This document shows, in pieces, positions 1 through 8,285 of a stretch of 64,000 bases of DNA (position 1 is the stretch's first letter; each line of letters begins with the position of its first letter). The stretch lies in NCBI GenBank assembly GCA_022842845.1, contig JALHOT010000014.1, positions 26,296 to 90,295 of the forward strand, in the 5' to 3' direction. Under the pieces are notes generated by a model. That model was given only the letters and a program-made list of their open reading frames with translations, did not search any database and was not told the origin of the DNA. Source of the DNA: Cyclobacteriaceae bacterium (GTDB lineage: Bacteria > Bacteroidota > Bacteroidia > Cytophagales > Cyclobacteriaceae). The translations under genes and the position numbers were made by a program.

Positions 1-935
1 TAAATGTAACCTGGAATGTTTTACAGCATCATGCTTGCGATTTGTTAATTTGTTTTGGTGGTTATCTTCCAATCCTCGCTGCACCGGTATTTGCTCAATG
101 GTTACAAAAACCTCTGATTACTTTATTGCGTGGCAACGATTTTGATGCCTCTATTTTTACACCACGAAAACGAGATATACTTAAAGATGCCTTGTTAGCC
201 TCACAGCATGTTTGTGTAGTGAGTAGCGACAAAGCCTGGAAAGTAGGAAAGCTCTTTCCTCAAGTACCATTGACGTACATAGCCAATGGTATTGACTTGA
301 CAAACTGGGAGCCGAGTGCCAGTGAACAGGTACATGCAAAACAATGGAAAGAAGAAAATGTAGGTGATAAGATTTGCATAGGCGTATTTGGTCAGTTGAA
401 GGCAAAGAAAGGGTTGGGGGTATTGATAAATGCTATGATGGCCATGTCTGTTCTTTCAAATTTCCATCTCTTACTTATTGGTGAGATGGCAGAGGAGACA
501 AAAGAATTGATGAATAAGTCAGGCATCAGCTATTCATACTATTCTTTCATGGATCGCTACGAATTATTAAGGTATTACCTTGCTTGCGATGTAGTGGCCA
601 TAACTTCTTATTACGATGGCATGCCCAATGTATTGTTGGAAGCGGGCGCTTTGGGTCTGCCTGTCATTGCTTCGCGTGTAGATGGTATGAAGGATGTGGC
701 TACTGGAAAAGCAAGTGAACTTTTATTTGTACCAGGCGATGAACAGGGATGCCGCATGGTGCTTACCAAATTTATTGAAGCAAGTAAGGCACAGCGCACA
801 GAATGGGGTAGTGCCTTGCAAGATATTATTCATCAAAACTTTACCTCACAACACGAAATACATGCTTATGAAAAAATTATTGATCAGCTGCTTCATAATG
901 ATGGGGCTGCTATGCGCCTGCAATCCGGCCAATGA
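1..935 (+). CDS. Glycosyltransferase, GT4-like, 5' end outside window
   Basis: C-terminal part of a GT-B fold glycosyltransferase that moves a sugar from a nucleotide donor to a glycan or lipid acceptor. The frame is open to the left edge of the window, so the TTG at 42 is probably internal and the true start lies upstream. The FGQLKAKKG stretch is the usual start of the C-terminal Rossmann domain. The donor-site region follows: DGMPNVLLEAGALGLPVIAS, with the paired acidic residues of family GT4. The 3' end overlaps the next gene by 68 bases. With the MurG-like gene downstream it looks like the end of a polysaccharide or glycolipid locus. The substrate cannot be told. Confidence 0.85.
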   Translation, partial: NVTWNVLQHHACDLLICFGGYLPILAAPVFAQWLQKPLITLLRGNDFDASIFTPRKRDILKDALLASQHVCVVSSDKAWKVGKLFPQVPLTYIANGIDLTNWEPSASEQVHAKQWKEENVGDKICIGVFGQLKAKKGLGVLINAMMAMSVLSNFHLLLIGEMAEETKELMNKSGISYSYYSFMDRYELLRYYLACDVVAITSYYDGMPNVLLEAGALGLPVIASRVDGMKDVATGKASELLFVPGDEQGCRMVLTKFIEASKAQRTEWGSALQDIIHQNFTSQHEIHAYEKIIDQLLHNDGAAMRLQSGQ

Positions 936-1440
936 AACGGCCCAGTTTTCTATCCATACTAATAAGGATAAAACGCTGGCCACGGTTACTGTAGGTAGTG
1001 AACAAATTGTAGTAGATATGCCGGAAGGTTCTTTAACTGGAATCTTTAAAAAGGAAAAAAGAAAGTATTACGATGGTAGTAACGCGATGCGCTATGCTGT
1101 AAAGTTTTCGGAAGATGGATTTAAGTTGCGGGATTTTAGAGAAGAGCTGCTTTGGAAAGTGAAGATCTATGATGACAAGATCAAACTAGCCGATAACGAA
1201 GAAATGAACAATGCATATGAAATTAAAATGCGTGATGAAGGCAAGGTTAAATTGGAAAGAAATGATCAACCATTAACAGAACTGCGCATGAATGAGGCTG
1301 CCGAGTGGTTTCAGGTAAGTGATCAACTGAAGACCAAAGGTGCAGGTTTATCTTTGGCACCGGCCCTTCTGCTAATCAAAGAGTTGGAACCAGCAGAACA
1401 ATATATTTTAATGGCAGAACTGAAAGCCAAGGGTAGGTGA
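868..1440 (+). CDS. Putative lipoprotein of unknown function
   Basis: Predicted lipoprotein of 190 residues with no recognised domain. The N-terminus has MKK, a hydrophobic stretch and a lipobox-like LCAC with the cysteine at residue 18, followed by Asn. The mature part is rich in charged residues and probably soluble in the periplasm. The start at 868 was chosen because it gives a proper lipoprotein signal; an ATG at 862 adds two residues. The frame is open further upstream, but only inside the glycosyltransferase gene, in a different frame. Its stop overlaps the GTG start of the next gene, so the three genes are likely translated as one operon. Confidence 0.7.
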   Translation: MKKLLISCFIMMGLLCACNPANETAQFSIHTNKDKTLATVTVGSEQIVVDMPEGSLTGIFKKEKRKYYDGSNAMRYAVKFSEDGFKLRDFREELLWKVKIYDDKIKLADNEEMNNAYEIKMRDEGKVKLERNDQPLTELRMNEAAEWFQVSDQLKTKGAGLSLAPALLLIKELEPAEQYILMAELKAKGR

Positions 1441-2270
1441 AACTTTTCTATGCCATGGGGGGCGGCATGGGGCATCTGTACCGCACGAAGATTTTTATTA
1501 AACAAGCCGGGTATGTAGATTATAAGATTGTTACGGCCAATCCTTTAGTGCGTAACCTGTTCGAGGAAGATGCCATCATCTTATTGGAAGCCAATCACTA
1601 CGAAAGGAGCTGGACTGATTTTGTCAACGAAATATTGCCGCAACTTGCTGTAGAAGCTTTCTATATTGATTCTTTTCCATGGGGTATTGTTCATGAATTG
1701 TCATCCGTGCAATTCAACGCAATTCCGATTTATTACATTGCGAGGAGGTTACGCTGGGAAGTATATTGTCATTCAAAACCCCCAGGAAACATCATCTTTG
1801 AAAGAACCTATTGCATCGAGCCTTTAGAAAATGTACATGCTACTTTTGTACAACAATATTCTAAGGAGGTAACAACACTCGATTTGCCTTATCCTCAGGC
1901 TCAAATGGATAAAGTGCAAAACAGGTTCAGGTTGGACGCTAAGCCGCTGTGGCTCATTGTGCACGCATCCAATCAGCAAGAATTGAGAGTACTTTATGAA
2001 TATGCCCGGGAAGTTGCCCAGTTGAATTCCTTATCACCATTTTTTTTAGTAATCAGCGATCAAGTATTGGAGGGATTAGAAGATCGATGTATTACCTATA
2101 CACCCGCTGTCGATTGGTTTCCATTGGCGGACCGAATTTTTTGTGGGGCAGGATTTAATACAGTGCAGCAAGCCTTACCCTATTGGCACAAGGTCAGCTT
2201 TTGGCCCTTTCCCAGAAAGTATGATGACCAGGCCTGGCGCCTGGCGTATTGGCAAAATAAATTGACTTAG
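1437..2270 (+). CDS. MurG-like glycosyltransferase (GT-B fold)
   Basis: Glycosyltransferase-like protein of 277 residues. The N-terminus, MKLFYAMGGGMGHL, has the glycine-rich loop and His13 seen at the acceptor side of MurG and related UDP-glycosyltransferases. The C-terminal GAGFNTVQQALPY matches the donor-binding loop of the same group. It is shorter than MurG (about 360), and the end after the donor loop is brief, so it is a compact family member. The GTG start overlaps the upstream TGA (GTGA), which indicates translational coupling to the lipoprotein gene. Donor and acceptor are unknown. Confidence 0.7.
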   Translation: MKLFYAMGGGMGHLYRTKIFIKQAGYVDYKIVTANPLVRNLFEEDAIILLEANHYERSWTDFVNEILPQLAVEAFYIDSFPWGIVHELSSVQFNAIPIYYIARRLRWEVYCHSKPPGNIIFERTYCIEPLENVHATFVQQYSKEVTTLDLPYPQAQMDKVQNRFRLDAKPLWLIVHASNQQELRVLYEYAREVAQLNSLSPFFLVISDQVLEGLEDRCITYTPAVDWFPLADRIFCGAGFNTVQQALPYWHKVSFWPFPRKYDDQAWRLAYWQNKLT

Positions 2271-2342
2271 CTTTTACACCTGAAATAAGTAATTAGGATT
2301 TTAACAGGTGCTGCGAAAAGTGTTACTTGCAGCAATTTATTG

Positions 2343-2414
2343 GCCTCCGTAGTTCAATGGATAGAATTTCAGATTCCGATTCTGAAGATGCAGGTTCGAT
2401 TCCTGCCGGGGGTA
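2343..2414 (+). tRNA. tRNA-Arg(CCG)
   Basis: Folds as a complete cloverleaf. The acceptor GCCTCCG pairs with CGGGGGT using two G-U pairs, and the discriminator is A. The D stem is GTTC/GAAT. The anticodon stem TCAGA/TCTGA encloses the loop TTCCGAT, giving anticodon CCG. The T arm is GCAGG-TTCGATT-CCTGC. CCA is not encoded. A decayed serine recombinase begins about 100 bases downstream. Confidence 0.93.
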
Positions 2415-2520
2415 CTACAAGGGATTGATTCGTTTCTGGAGTTTGCCCGATTGTCTCTTTTTCTCTGAAACTATTTGTAAATGAGCTAATTAACTCCATA
2501 ATTAAATTAGTTTTATTGGT

Positions 2521-3344
2521 TCAAAACTGACCAGTTTCTCGCACGTAATGAATCCCTTCAGGAAGGACCAATCTTTGAATATCAACTTTCGTATTATAAA
2601 TGCCAGAAACCCATAGTTCTTTTAAATTTGAAGCAATTTGAATTCTGTACTCGACAAAATTTTCTTGGTTCGAGATTTCAAATTTCGTGTCTTCAAAGTT
2701 CTTACTTATAATTTGTCTTCTTTCTTTTGTTCTGTTATGTTTCTGGAATAGGTCTCGTCATCAATTTTGTCAAGGATATACTTTTCTTCTAGCCTAGTGA
2801 TTTTAGGGTTTACTTCAGTTAATTGATTTTGTATTTGAGAATTTTGTGACCTAATGCCTTCGGTCATTTCAAAAAACACTTGCTTAAGTTTTAACTTAAA
2901 AGCTTTAATCAAGGAGTCAGCTACTTTAAATTTATCAAGAAGTTCAATAAACATTTCATAAAGAGTATCAGCTTTTAGATTTAATGGAAATTCACTTCAT
3001 CTAATAGTATAGTAGTAAAAAAGTAATGTTTTATCTTTTAATCTCTTTCTACCTATGTACCCTGACATGGACTTATTAGTTTTCTCGTCTTTGAGAAATC
3101 GATTAAAGGGAAAGAGAAGGTTTTTCGTTTTGTTTATATATCCTTGCCTGTTGCCTTTTAATATCTCATTTACCTTGGTAAAAAGTTCAACTGATACAAT
3201 GGGTTTATGGGTGCCCTTGAATATTTCTCCAAGTACAACAGAATGTTGTAGGTAGCCGCAGTATAATAGATTCCTAAACATTCTGGTTAAATGCTGAGGG
3301 AGTATTTTAAAATTATATTCGACTTTAAACTTGCGAATAATTTC
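2521..3344 (-). pseudogene. Decayed serine site-specific recombinase
   Basis: Remnant of a large serine recombinase (resolvase/invertase type), read on the minus strand in at least three pieces. Piece one (3344 to 2997) contains FRNLLYCGYLQ and RFLKDEKTNKSMSGYIGRK, the recombinase domain plus a zinc-ribbon-like region in which the expected cysteines are lost. Piece two (2954 to 2706) is the coiled-coil region. Piece three (about 2690 to 2521) resembles the family C-terminus, ending in ...LVLPEGIHYVRETGQF. Frameshifts separate the pieces, and the N-terminal catalytic serine domain is missing. It is a dead mobile-element gene beside tRNA-Arg(CCG). Confidence 0.75.
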
Positions 3345-3615
3345 CTAACTATTTAATCCATCCCCTCTCCACTCAAATGCCATATTTACGTATTCGCTAT
3401 TTCTGTCTTGAACAAGGGTTGGAGATTCCACGTAATGTGACCACCTGATTTCGTGAAAAACACTGGTCAGTTTGCGCAGAAATTCCACAATGTGTTGTGG
3501 CTATAGAAAAATTGGCTTGTATTTTAGGTGACTTGAAATGTTTAAAAAATGATATATCTTCGGTTAGATGAATTTAAATCTCTCATTTTTTGAGAGGCTT
3601 TTGTGCAAGTTAACT

Positions 3616-4278
3616 ATGGGCTCAATTCGAATTGGAATTGCTGAAGACTTTCAGCCAATTAGGGATGCAGTTATTACAAAATTAACTGAGGTAAATGATT
3701 TATCTGTTGTGGTAGCTGCCTCTAATGGTAAAGAACTATTAGTAATGTTAGAGGGTAAAGAAGTTGATATTGTTCTAATGGACATTAGAATGCCCATAAT
3801 GGATGGGTTACAGACCACGACTATTTTAAGAGATAGATTTCCATGCATTAAAGTTATAGCCTTTACACAAAATGATTGCTATAATAATATTATCCAAATG
3901 AGTAGACTTGGAGTAAAAAGCTTTTTACTTAAGGAAGATATTAATTTGCTTATCCGAGTCATTAAGATAATAAATGATGGTGGCATTTATTTTACAGATG
4001 AAATTGGTGCAATCATTCAATCCAGTATTGGCTATGACTCCGGCCTCAATACTTCAGAAATAGTAAAAGAATTAAGTGCAGTACAACTTCAAGTACTTAA
4101 AGCTATTTGTTCAGGTCTTAGTAGTACGGAGATAGGTGAAATAGTTAATAAAAGCTCAAGAACTGTTGAAGATTATAGGTCAACCCTCTATAAAATCTTT
4201 CATGTCAACAATAAAGAACAACTAATTTCGAGTGCTATAGCCCAAAAAATAGTAAAGCCTATCACTTATACTCTGTAA
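3616..4278 (+). CDS. LuxR/NarL-family response regulator
   Basis: Two-component response regulator of about 220 residues. The receiver domain (1-125) has the acidic pair E10-D11, the phosphoacceptor D56 in DIVLMDIRMP, and a conserved Lys in SFLLKED. A LuxR-type helix-turn-helix follows (about 148-210): SAVQLQVLKAICSGLSSTEI and SSRTVEDYRSTLYK. The start at 3616 places MGSIRIGIAED at the N-terminus as in homologues; an ATG at 3568 would add 16 residues. No histidine kinase lies nearby, so it is an orphan here. It may control the AT-rich genes downstream. Confidence 0.9.
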   Translation: MGSIRIGIAEDFQPIRDAVITKLTEVNDLSVVVAASNGKELLVMLEGKEVDIVLMDIRMPIMDGLQTTTILRDRFPCIKVIAFTQNDCYNNIIQMSRLGVKSFLLKEDINLLIRVIKIINDGGIYFTDEIGAIIQSSIGYDSGLNTSEIVKELSAVQLQVLKAICSGLSSTEIGEIVNKSSRTVEDYRSTLYKIFHVNNKEQLISSAIAQKIVKPITYTL

Positions 4279-4642
4279 TAATAAACCGTAAATCTACGGT
4301 TGACTTTGCCAATACACAAAGTCAAATTTACTTCATAATACATCGCGCGTAATTATTATTGGCTTTGCTTCCCGCCATTAAGAGAAGAAAAACTAATGTT
4401 TCTTGGCTGGACAACATTCATTGTAATAGGGTCTTTTATTTACAACGGTATCGATTACCACTTCTAGTGATTATGGTTTATCAGGTTCATTGGTTAAAAG
4501 AACTTTTGTTCAGTGTGTGTGAGATGTGACTCTTTGGAGATTGAAATTTTCGAATTAAATATTCCATTCGTAATTAAATAGTTAGAGAGTACAGCTCAAA
4601 TTGGCCTCAGCTTAAAACCTTTAACAAATAATACTGATTTTT
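4279..4642 (+). other. Intergenic region with hairpins
   Basis: AT-rich gap of 364 bases. Two hairpins follow the response regulator: a 7-bp stem at 4284-4301 and a 9-bp stem at 4300-4308 paired with 4317-4325. They overlap at one base and could be alternative structures. Neither has a strong T tract, so termination is only possible. A 23-residue frame at 4396-4467 (MFLGWTTFIVIGS...) has no further support. No promoter could be assigned to the next gene. Confidence 0.4.
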
Positions 4643-6253
4643 ATGAGATATAATATTAAATACATGGCACGTGTGTTACTGCTTTTTACAGTAATACTAT
4701 TTTTTCGTTGTACTGACCAGTACAATGAGAAAGAAAAAATATCTAACCCAGATATTGATTTGAGTTCTAGGGCAGTCTTATCGCAAGAATTGCGCGATAG
4801 CACTAATAATGCAGAAAGTCTAGTTGCGAGTACATATACAGAACCTACTAATTTAGCACTTAGTCGATCAAGTTCAACTTCAATAAACTACGCCCTTCAA
4901 GCGACAGTTACTGCAGAATCGACTTATCCCGGTTACTCTATTCTCAAAATAAAGGATGGAAGCAGAAACACCACTGTTGGGCCATCGTACAGTTGGACTA
5001 ATAACTTTCCAGCTGGTGGTAAACTACCCGAAAGTGTTTTCTTAAAATTTAGTTCACTGAAAAGTATTGACCGAATTGATATATATTCGAGTTCAGGATA
5101 CGTATTACAAAACTATACAATACAATATCGTGTAACCACAACGGGGACCTGGATAAATTTAGTTAATGTTACAGGAAATACTTCCGTGGTAAGAACACAC
5201 ACATTTCCTTCAGTTAATTTATTAGAAGTTCAGATCATTTGTCAGTTAGGTCCAAATAGCCAAACCATTTACGGAAGGCTTAATGAAGTTGAAATTTATG
5301 GACCCATTGAGCCAACACTTCCTTATATCGTGAACGAAAATGGAATTCTTTCTTTTAATTCGTCCGGAGACGTTGAACAGGCAATCGCATATCTAGAATA
5401 CAAGTATGACCAATATAGTGCTGCGTTCGCTTCTCAATATTCAAATTTAACAGCTGACCAATTTGCAGACATGGAAGAGACTACAGGTTTTAATGATGAT
5501 CAGCCATATATTGATTTTGAGAATCAACATGGCATTTATTCTTTACGAGCAACACTTGCAGCTCAAGAGAATTATTGGCTTGAAAATACTGCTGGAGATG
5601 AAACTGCTGGGGTGGATCCTGATGATTTATATATGAATGATTATGAATTGAGAACTCTCATTAATTCAAATGGTTACATAAAGGTTGGAACATTATATTA
5701 TGTTTTTATGACTGATGGCTCATATTATACGTATGAAGATGATGGTGGTGGCGGTGGTGGTGGTGGCGGTGGCGGATGCTTAGATTGCCCAATTCTACTA
5801 GGTAATATAAAAAACATGAAGCAAGGCGATCCCCTACCAAGCGGAGTGAAATATTACAAATCTGAGCCGACTCTTTCGGTTATGTATAATAATCCGTGTA
5901 GAATTTACGCCAAGAATAATGGCCGCAAACCTAATGGTGATGGCTCTTGGAGATTTAAATGGAAAGTGAAGTCATCTAACGGACCTTTTTCGGGACCTGG
6001 TAGGGTAAAAGCTATTACTAAATCTCAACAGAAGAGGAATGGTCGTTGGAAAAATAGAGGAGCAGTAATAGGAGCCCAGGTATATGGAAATCTTTGTTCA
6101 GGTGCCGCTGTTGAGGATTTTTACCAAGAAAGGCGACAGCGCAAAATTAAATCAAAAATTCCATTGCAAAATTTTGCCGTTCCAAATGGTGGAATTTTTG
6201 GTTTTCATTACCACGAAAAAGTTGGTAGCTTTACTTCAACACTTAATTGGTAG
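4643..6253 (+). CDS. Lipoprotein with discoidin-like domain, polyglycine linker and basic C-terminal domain
   Basis: Secreted protein of 536 residues, probably a lipoprotein: a hydrophobic segment ends in FFRC, a weak lipobox. Residues about 85-225 resemble an F5/8 type C (discoidin) carbohydrate-binding domain, with RIDIYSSSGY near the start and RLNEVEIYG at the end. A helical, acidic middle part follows, then an uninterrupted glycine run near residue 375 coded by GGT/GGC triplets. After CLDCP comes a separate domain of about 150 residues rich in Lys, Arg, Trp and Gly, of no recognised family. A second ATG at 4664 is possible. The layout of surface anchor, binding domain, flexible linker and cationic tail suggests display of an effector or adhesive domain, but the function is unknown. 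Confidence 0.75.
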   Translation: MRYNIKYMARVLLLFTVILFFRCTDQYNEKEKISNPDIDLSSRAVLSQELRDSTNNAESLVASTYTEPTNLALSRSSSTSINYALQATVTAESTYPGYSILKIKDGSRNTTVGPSYSWTNNFPAGGKLPESVFLKFSSLKSIDRIDIYSSSGYVLQNYTIQYRVTTTGTWINLVNVTGNTSVVRTHTFPSVNLLEVQIICQLGPNSQTIYGRLNEVEIYGPIEPTLPYIVNENGILSFNSSGDVEQAIAYLEYKYDQYSAAFASQYSNLTADQFADMEETTGFNDDQPYIDFENQHGIYSLRATLAAQENYWLENTAGDETAGVDPDDLYMNDYELRTLINSNGYIKVGTLYYVFMTDGSYYTYEDDGGGGGGGGGGGCLDCPILLGNIKNMKQGDPLPSGVKYYKSEPTLSVMYNNPCRIYAKNNGRKPNGDGSWRFKWKVKSSNGPFSGPGRVKAITKSQQKRNGRWKNRGAVIGAQVYGNLCSGAAVEDFYQERRQRKIKSKIPLQNFAVPNGGIFGFHYHEKVGSFTSTLNW

Positions 6254-6260
6254 GTTCATT

Positions 6261-6291
6261 AAAACCACTAACCACTTTGGTTAGTGGTTTT
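6261..6291 (+). terminator. Strong hairpin after the polyglycine lipoprotein gene
   Basis: Perfect 14-bp stem (6261-6274 with 6278-6291) and a 3-base loop, with an A-rich 5' arm and a T-rich 3' arm. It is a likely bidirectional-type intrinsic terminator 8 bases after the stop codon. Confidence 0.8.
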
Positions 6292-6313
6292 AACTTGTTA
6301 AAAATTTTAATCT

Positions 6314-7021
6314 ATGATATATATATATCGGGTTCTAACCATAACTGTCATATTTGCTCACTCTCTTATAGTCTTTGAGGCTGATGCTCAAAGTTCTCTA
6401 GGTCTATCCATTAATTATGGAGACAATCTTACTTTCACACCTAATTATTCTGATTTGCTTTTGAATAGAAAATCATTTACACCCACACTAGTTTACTCAA
6501 ATCAAAAAGGTCTTCCGTTAGGACTTTCTACTATTTTCGGTGCACAGGCTGGAATAGCCGGATATCAATTAATTCCAGAGGTGAGTGATCCCTTGAGCCG
6601 AAGTAGAGAACGTTATCCTTTTATTGATTACGGAATTTTCGTAAGCAGGATAGAAGTTATACCTGGTAAAACATTTTTTATTGGCAAGAGAGAGATGTTT
6701 ATTGGGTTAGGAGGTGGAGTTAGCTACTACCTATTATTTCCATTCACAACCATGAGTGTTTTTGGAAGTTCTGGGGATCTGTTGTTTTCATCTTATATAG
6801 AGGCACCAAATAGTGGAACCATTGCTTGGTTTGCCAAAGTGAATACCAAAATTTCCCTATCACAGCGTTTCGATCTAGCCTTACAATACACAAGGCATTG
6901 GGAATCTATCCTTCATGGCGAATTTGAATTTTACAATGATAATAATCCACCTGAAACAGGATCGATTAAACTTATTCCTCAAGGTGTATCATTGATACTA
7001 CTCTATCGCTTAAAAAAATAG
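6314..7021 (+). CDS. Putative outer-membrane beta-barrel protein
   Basis: Protein of 235 residues with a signal peptide (about 1-26, ending EADAQ) and alternating hydrophobic strands through the mature part. Examples are SLGLSINYGDNLTF, MFIGLGGGVSYYLLF, FDLALQYTRHW and GVSLILLYRLKK. The last ends in a hydrophobic strand, as beta-barrel proteins of this phylum often do. No specific family is recognised. A strong terminator separates it from the lipoprotein gene, but the shared orientation and AT-rich base use suggest both belong to the same accessory segment. Confidence 0.65.
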   Translation: MIYIYRVLTITVIFAHSLIVFEADAQSSLGLSINYGDNLTFTPNYSDLLLNRKSFTPTLVYSNQKGLPLGLSTIFGAQAGIAGYQLIPEVSDPLSRSRERYPFIDYGIFVSRIEVIPGKTFFIGKREMFIGLGGGVSYYLLFPFTTMSVFGSSGDLLFSSYIEAPNSGTIAWFAKVNTKISLSQRFDLALQYTRHWESILHGEFEFYNDNNPPETGSIKLIPQGVSLILLYRLKK

Positions 7022-7456
7022 ACATAAACAATCTCAACAAGAGAATATGGCCATTCCACCCTTTCCAGTATTTTTCAAAATGTCGAACCGATTAGATTGG
7101 ACAAATAGTCCACTTTATCCTCACGATTTACAGACATTGTAGTTATGATTTGCTGTCATAATAAGACCATTGCTTGGACCGCTATTTCTACCTACCCCGA
7201 CCTAACAGCTAATTTTTCTGGTCATATATCCCCATTCTTCCCAGGCACCTTCCCGACTTATATAAACATATCTCTCAGTGGTTCTAGTACCCAAAAGTCA
7301 GGATTAAGGCTGGGTTTCGATTTTTAAAGGGGAATTGATTGAACTATGAAAATTATAAGACCCTCTTGTTAATATAAGTTTTGTAAAACAGTTTAAGGCT
7401 CATTAAATCCTCAGTAAGTTGGTTCGAGAACTGTATCATTGGGATACTATATATCC
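7022..7456. other. Intergenic region, possible decayed reading frame on the minus strand
   Basis: Gap of 435 bases without a convincing intact gene. On the plus strand only a short frame (7145-7327) is open. On the minus strand, one frame from about 7327 down to 7098 is broken by a single stop. It reads like protein, with many Trp and Gly residues (AWEEWGYMTRKIS, then VGRNSGPSNGLI). It may be the remains of a gene or a repeated element; I cannot name it. Confidence 0.35.
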
Positions 7457-7482
7457 AAGACCGAGTCATCGGTCTTTTTTTT
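7457..7482 (+). terminator. Intrinsic terminator at the end of the AT-rich segment
   Basis: An 8-bp stem (AAGACCGA with TCGGTCTT), a 4-base loop (GTCA) and a run of T on the plus strand. It faces the 3' end of the minus-strand MarR-like gene and stops plus-strand transcription. The reverse direction lacks a T tract. Confidence 0.7.
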
Positions 7483-8128
7483 ATGCGCCAAGTTTTTGAT
7501 GGTACACCTTTGTGTGGTAATTGTTTAAGCGATCAATCATGCGCATAAAAGTAATCCTGTCTTCATGTGGCATGTCGGCCATTACGTCTTCTATGGCCTT
7601 AGGTTGCGAAAAAACTTCAAATAATTTATGCCTGCCTTTATCAGAAAGGATCAGGAGTTTTTCTCTTTTGTCAGCAGGGTTCTCATTTTCAATAACCCAC
7701 TCTTGTTGTAAGAGTCTTTTAATAATATCAATACCGGTAGGTATTTCAGTCATGTTCATGCGGCAGAGGCTTTTCTTGCTGATGTTGTTTCGCCACCCCA
7801 GAGTAGCCAGAAAGAGAAAGTCTTCCAAACTTTTAAAGCCATGATTTTGTAAAATGGGTTTGAAGTAAAAACGAATGGCCTTGTATAAACGAATCACAAT
7901 ATGGGCCGCCAGGCCACTGCCATGGGGGATCGCTGGATAATCACCCTGCAGTTGCGCCTCTTCAATTAAAGGATCTTCCATAAAAAGTGCTCCTGATCTT
8001 TTTATAGGAGCATCAGGCTTCTTATTCAATACCCAACGGGCAAAGTCCTCTACCGAAGAACCGGCATTGGCTTCTTTAAATTTCTCCCATTGCTCAATCA
8101 ATGGTATGATGGAATTCTCTTTATACAT
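7481..8128 (-). CDS. MarR-like winged-helix transcriptional regulator
   Basis: DNA-binding protein of 215 residues. The N-terminal 85 residues are a family-specific extension. A winged helix-turn-helix (about 95-170) follows: LGWRNNISKKSLCRMNMTEI, then IDIIKRLLQQEWVIENENPADKREKLLILSDKG, with the acidic-basic wing typical of MarR. A helical dimerisation tail ends the protein. It is transcribed away from the TonB-dependent receptor at 8286, with 157 bases between the two starts. Control of the receptor, or autoregulation from that shared region, is an inference. The ligand is unknown. Confidence 0.8.
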   Translation of the reverse strand: MYKENSIIPLIEQWEKFKEANAGSSVEDFARWVLNKKPDAPIKRSGALFMEDPLIEEAQLQGDYPAIPHGSGLAAHIVIRLYKAIRFYFKPILQNHGFKSLEDFLFLATLGWRNNISKKSLCRMNMTEIPTGIDIIKRLLQQEWVIENENPADKREKLLILSDKGRHKLFEVFSQPKAIEDVMADMPHEDRITFMRMIDRLNNYHTKVYHQKLGA

Positions 8129-8257
8129 GATGTGCTGGCAAATCTAATAATAAAATGAAAACATTATAAAAATATATTTTTATGCCTTTTTGAAACCTTT
8201 AATTATCTTTTTTGTTCAATAAAAGTTATGATATCATTTTAAAATTCAAATATTCTG

Positions 8258-8265
8258 TATGTTTG
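8258..8265 (+). promoter_or_regulatory. -7 promoter element of the TonB receptor gene
   Basis: TATGTTTG matches the Bacteroidota -7 consensus TAnnTTTG. A transcript starting about 6 bases downstream would exclude the ATG at 8259 and supports the start at 8286. No clear TTG is found 19 bases upstream, so the promoter may need an activator. Confidence 0.55.
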
Positions 8266-8285
8266 CAGCCCAAAATCGTGTCTTT

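Noticed and set aside
4396..4467. 23-codon frame starting MFLGWTTFIVIGS
   Set aside because: A hydrophobic helix after an AG-rich stretch, but too short and without a partner gene to support it.
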